DNA of 6,923 nt, from NCBI GenBank assembly GCA_003449615.1, contig DMHA01000037.1, positions 1 to 6,923 on the forward strand, written 5' to 3'. The notes below the pieces were generated by a model. It worked only from the letters and a program-made list of their open reading frames with translations, was not told the DNA's origin and did not search any database. The stretch is from Flavobacterium sp. GTDB lineage: Bacteria > Bacteroidota > Bacteroidia > Flavobacteriales > Flavobacteriaceae. Within the stretch, counting starts at the first letter, position 1, and each line of letters opens with the position of its first letter. A program made the position numbers and the translations under genes. Below are positions 5,773 through 6,923 of this stretch, one piece after another.

Positions 5773-6923
5773 TTGAAAACCCAAGTATTCCTCATCACGC
5801 CACCCTTTACCCAACTGAATACACCGTATCCAGCAACGGCTTATATCAAAGGGTTTTTGAATACCAAAAACATTCCTTCAACCCAAGCCGATTTAGGTAT
5901 TGAAGTTATTTTGAAATTGTTTTCACGCAAAGGATTACAGGATTTGTTTCAATCCCACAACTCCCAGCTCTTAACTCCTAACTCCCAACGAATCCTCGCT
6001 CTACAAGACGAATATATCAAAACCATAGATAGTGTTATTGCATTTCTCCAAGGGAAAAATCCAACATTGGCACTCCAAATTTGTCAGGAAGATTATTTGC
6101 CAGAGGCTTCTCGTTTTGCCCAATTGGAAGAATTAGATTGGGCTTTTGGAACAATGGGAACTCAGGACAAAGCCAAGCATTTGGCGACTTTGTACCTCGA
6201 AGATATTTCAGATTTTATTGTAGAATGTGTTGATGCGCATTTTGGATTCAGTCGTTATGCCGAACGTTTGGGGCGAAGTGCCAATTCTTTCGACGAATTA
6301 TACGCTGCTTTGAATCAAGAACCCACTTATATTGATGCCATTTTAATTGCACTTTTGAAGGAAAAAATCGAAACCATTCAACCTGAATTGTTCTTGATTT
6401 CAGTGCCTTTTCCAGGGAATTTATATGCTGCTTTTCGTTCGGCTCAATTTGTGAAAAAACACTATCCAAACATCAAAATTGCTATGGGTGGAGGTTTTCC
6501 AAATACCGAATTGCGTTCACTTTCGGATGCTCGCGTTTTTGAGTTTTTTGATTATATTACTTTGGACGATGGGGAATTGCCGGTAGAATTATTATCCTCC
6601 CCCGACCCCTCCGAAGGAGTGGAGAGCAGGACCTACAAAAGAACTTTTATTCTCGAAAACGGAAAAGTAGTTTACAAAAACAATTCATTAAAACCCGATT
6701 ACAAACAATCTCAAGTTGGCACACCTGATTATTCAGATTTGCTATTAGACAAATATATTTCGGTCATTGAAATCGTGAATCCAATGCACAGAATGTGGAG
6801 CGATGGACGATGGAATAAACTCACAATGGCTCACGGTTGTTACTGGGGAAAATGTACTTTTTGTGACATTTCATTGGATTATATCAAGCTTTATGAGCCG
6901 ATTGCTGCCAATTTATTGTGCGA
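5773..6923 (+). CDS. B12-binding-type radical SAM protein (3' end missing)
   Basis: An open frame of 383 codons runs off the right edge without a stop. The N-terminus KTQVFLITPPFTQLNTPYPA (2-21) is a Rossmann-type strand followed by the P-P-x-x-x-x-N-x-P-Y-P stretch common in cobalamin-binding radical SAM proteins. A second fold segment includes LFLISVPFPGN (about 207-217), MGGGFPNTELRS (238-249) and LDDGELP (about 264-270). The iron-sulphur cluster motif is Cys356, Cys361 and Cys364 in HGCYWGKCTFCDIS, spaced CX4CX2C. The classic cobalamin DxHxxG motif is not visible, as in many members. The start is taken as TTG at 5773: the frame has a stop at 5737-5739, the only other early candidate is TTG 5743, and the first ATG is not until codon 128. 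Residues about 62-72 and 275-286 look like repeat-derived inserts. These enzymes usually do radical methylation, ring rearrangement or peptide modification; the substrate here cannot be told, and the gene has no evident link to its neighbours. The catalytic barrel is mostly beyond the window. Confidence 0.85.
   Translation, partial: MKTQVFLITPPFTQLNTPYPATAYIKGFLNTKNIPSTQADLGIEVILKLFSRKGLQDLFQSHNSQLLTPNSQRILALQDEYIKTIDSVIAFLQGKNPTLALQICQEDYLPEASRFAQLEELDWAFGTMGTQDKAKHLATLYLEDISDFIVECVDAHFGFSRYAERLGRSANSFDELYAALNQEPTYIDAILIALLKEKIETIQPELFLISVPFPGNLYAAFRSAQFVKKHYPNIKIAMGGGFPNTELRSLSDARVFEFFDYITLDDGELPVELLSSPDPSEGVESRTYKRTFILENGKVVYKNNSLKPDYKQSQVGTPDYSDLLLDKYISVIEIVNPMHRMWSDGRWNKLTMAHGCYWGKCTFCDISLDYIKLYEPIAANLLC
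5959..5986 (+). repeat. Tandem 7-bp repeat inside the radical SAM gene
   Basis: Four consecutive heptamers read AACTCCC, AGCTCTT, AACTCCT and AACTCCC, so units 1 and 4 are identical, unit 3 differs from them by one base and unit 2 is degenerate. The C-rich bias stands out from the AT-rich flanks. In frame the array encodes the Asn/Ser/Gln/Thr/Pro-rich stretch NSQLLTPNSQ, unlike the rest of the protein. Heptamers of the type AACTCCY occur as intergenic tandem repeats in some bacterial genomes; that this is one of them is from memory and inference. Confidence 0.6.
6595..6631 (+). repeat. GC-rich imperfect hairpin inside the radical SAM gene
   Basis: The core is CCCCTCC (6606-6612), a GAA loop (6613-6615) and GGAGTGG (6616-6622), pairing in six of seven positions. 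An outer TCCT (6595-6598) and AGGA (6628-6631) are also complementary. 25 of 37 bases are G or C, far above the surrounding gene. In frame it encodes SSPDPSEGVESR, a polar loop after the LDDGELPVELL segment. It looks like a small palindromic intergenic repeat captured by the gene. Family membership was not checked. Confidence 0.55.

Noticed and set aside
6248..6469. Minus-strand 73-residue reading frame
   Set aside because: It lies wholly opposite the radical SAM coding frame, shows no recognisable domain, and has a composition typical of antisense shadow frames.

Overview
The window is AT-rich DNA that looks like the genome of a Flavobacterium-like member of the Bacteroidetes. The grounds are the low GC content, the absence of Shine-Dalgarno sequences with A-rich tracts just upstream of start codons, a promoter close to the Bacteroidetes TTTG / TAnnTTTG type, and the style of the protein sequences. 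This assignment is by recognition and was not tested by any search. All six genes are on the + strand, and none of the minus-strand reading frames looks real.

Positions 1-4730 are a cell-surface polysaccharide segment. It opens with the 3' part of an MsbA-type ABC exporter (start codon outside the window). Next comes a complete non-hydrolysing UDP-GlcNAc 2-epimerase (wecB-like), which makes UDP-ManNAc. The third gene is a heparinase II/III-superfamily protein whose start codon overlaps the epimerase stop codon in a TAATG, so the two are probably co-translated. An exporter, a nucleotide-sugar enzyme and a polysaccharide lyase-fold protein fit an O-antigen, capsule or exopolysaccharide locus of which only one end is visible.

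Positions 4731-5712 are a self-contained regulatory module. An 84-residue cysteine-free ArsR-family repressor of the SdpR type is followed after 5 nt by a six-helix SdpI-family membrane protein. A perfect 9-bp inverted repeat upstream of the repressor gene encloses the predicted -7 promoter element, so it is a strong candidate for an autoregulatory operator. No SdpC-like toxin gene is in view.

Positions 5773-6923 hold the first 383 codons of a large B12-binding-type radical SAM protein that runs off the right edge. It has no in-frame ATG near its start and appears to begin at TTG. Its cluster cysteines are spaced CX4CX2C, not CX3CX2C. Its coding sequence carries two compositionally odd inserts: a C-rich array of 7-bp units and a GC-rich imperfect hairpin. 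Both resemble intergenic repeats absorbed in frame into a gene. These inserts and the palindrome-controlled sdpR-sdpI pair are the most unusual things in the window. I found no RNA genes, CRISPR arrays, insertion sequences or convincing terminators, and no gene-free stretch longer than about 65 bases.
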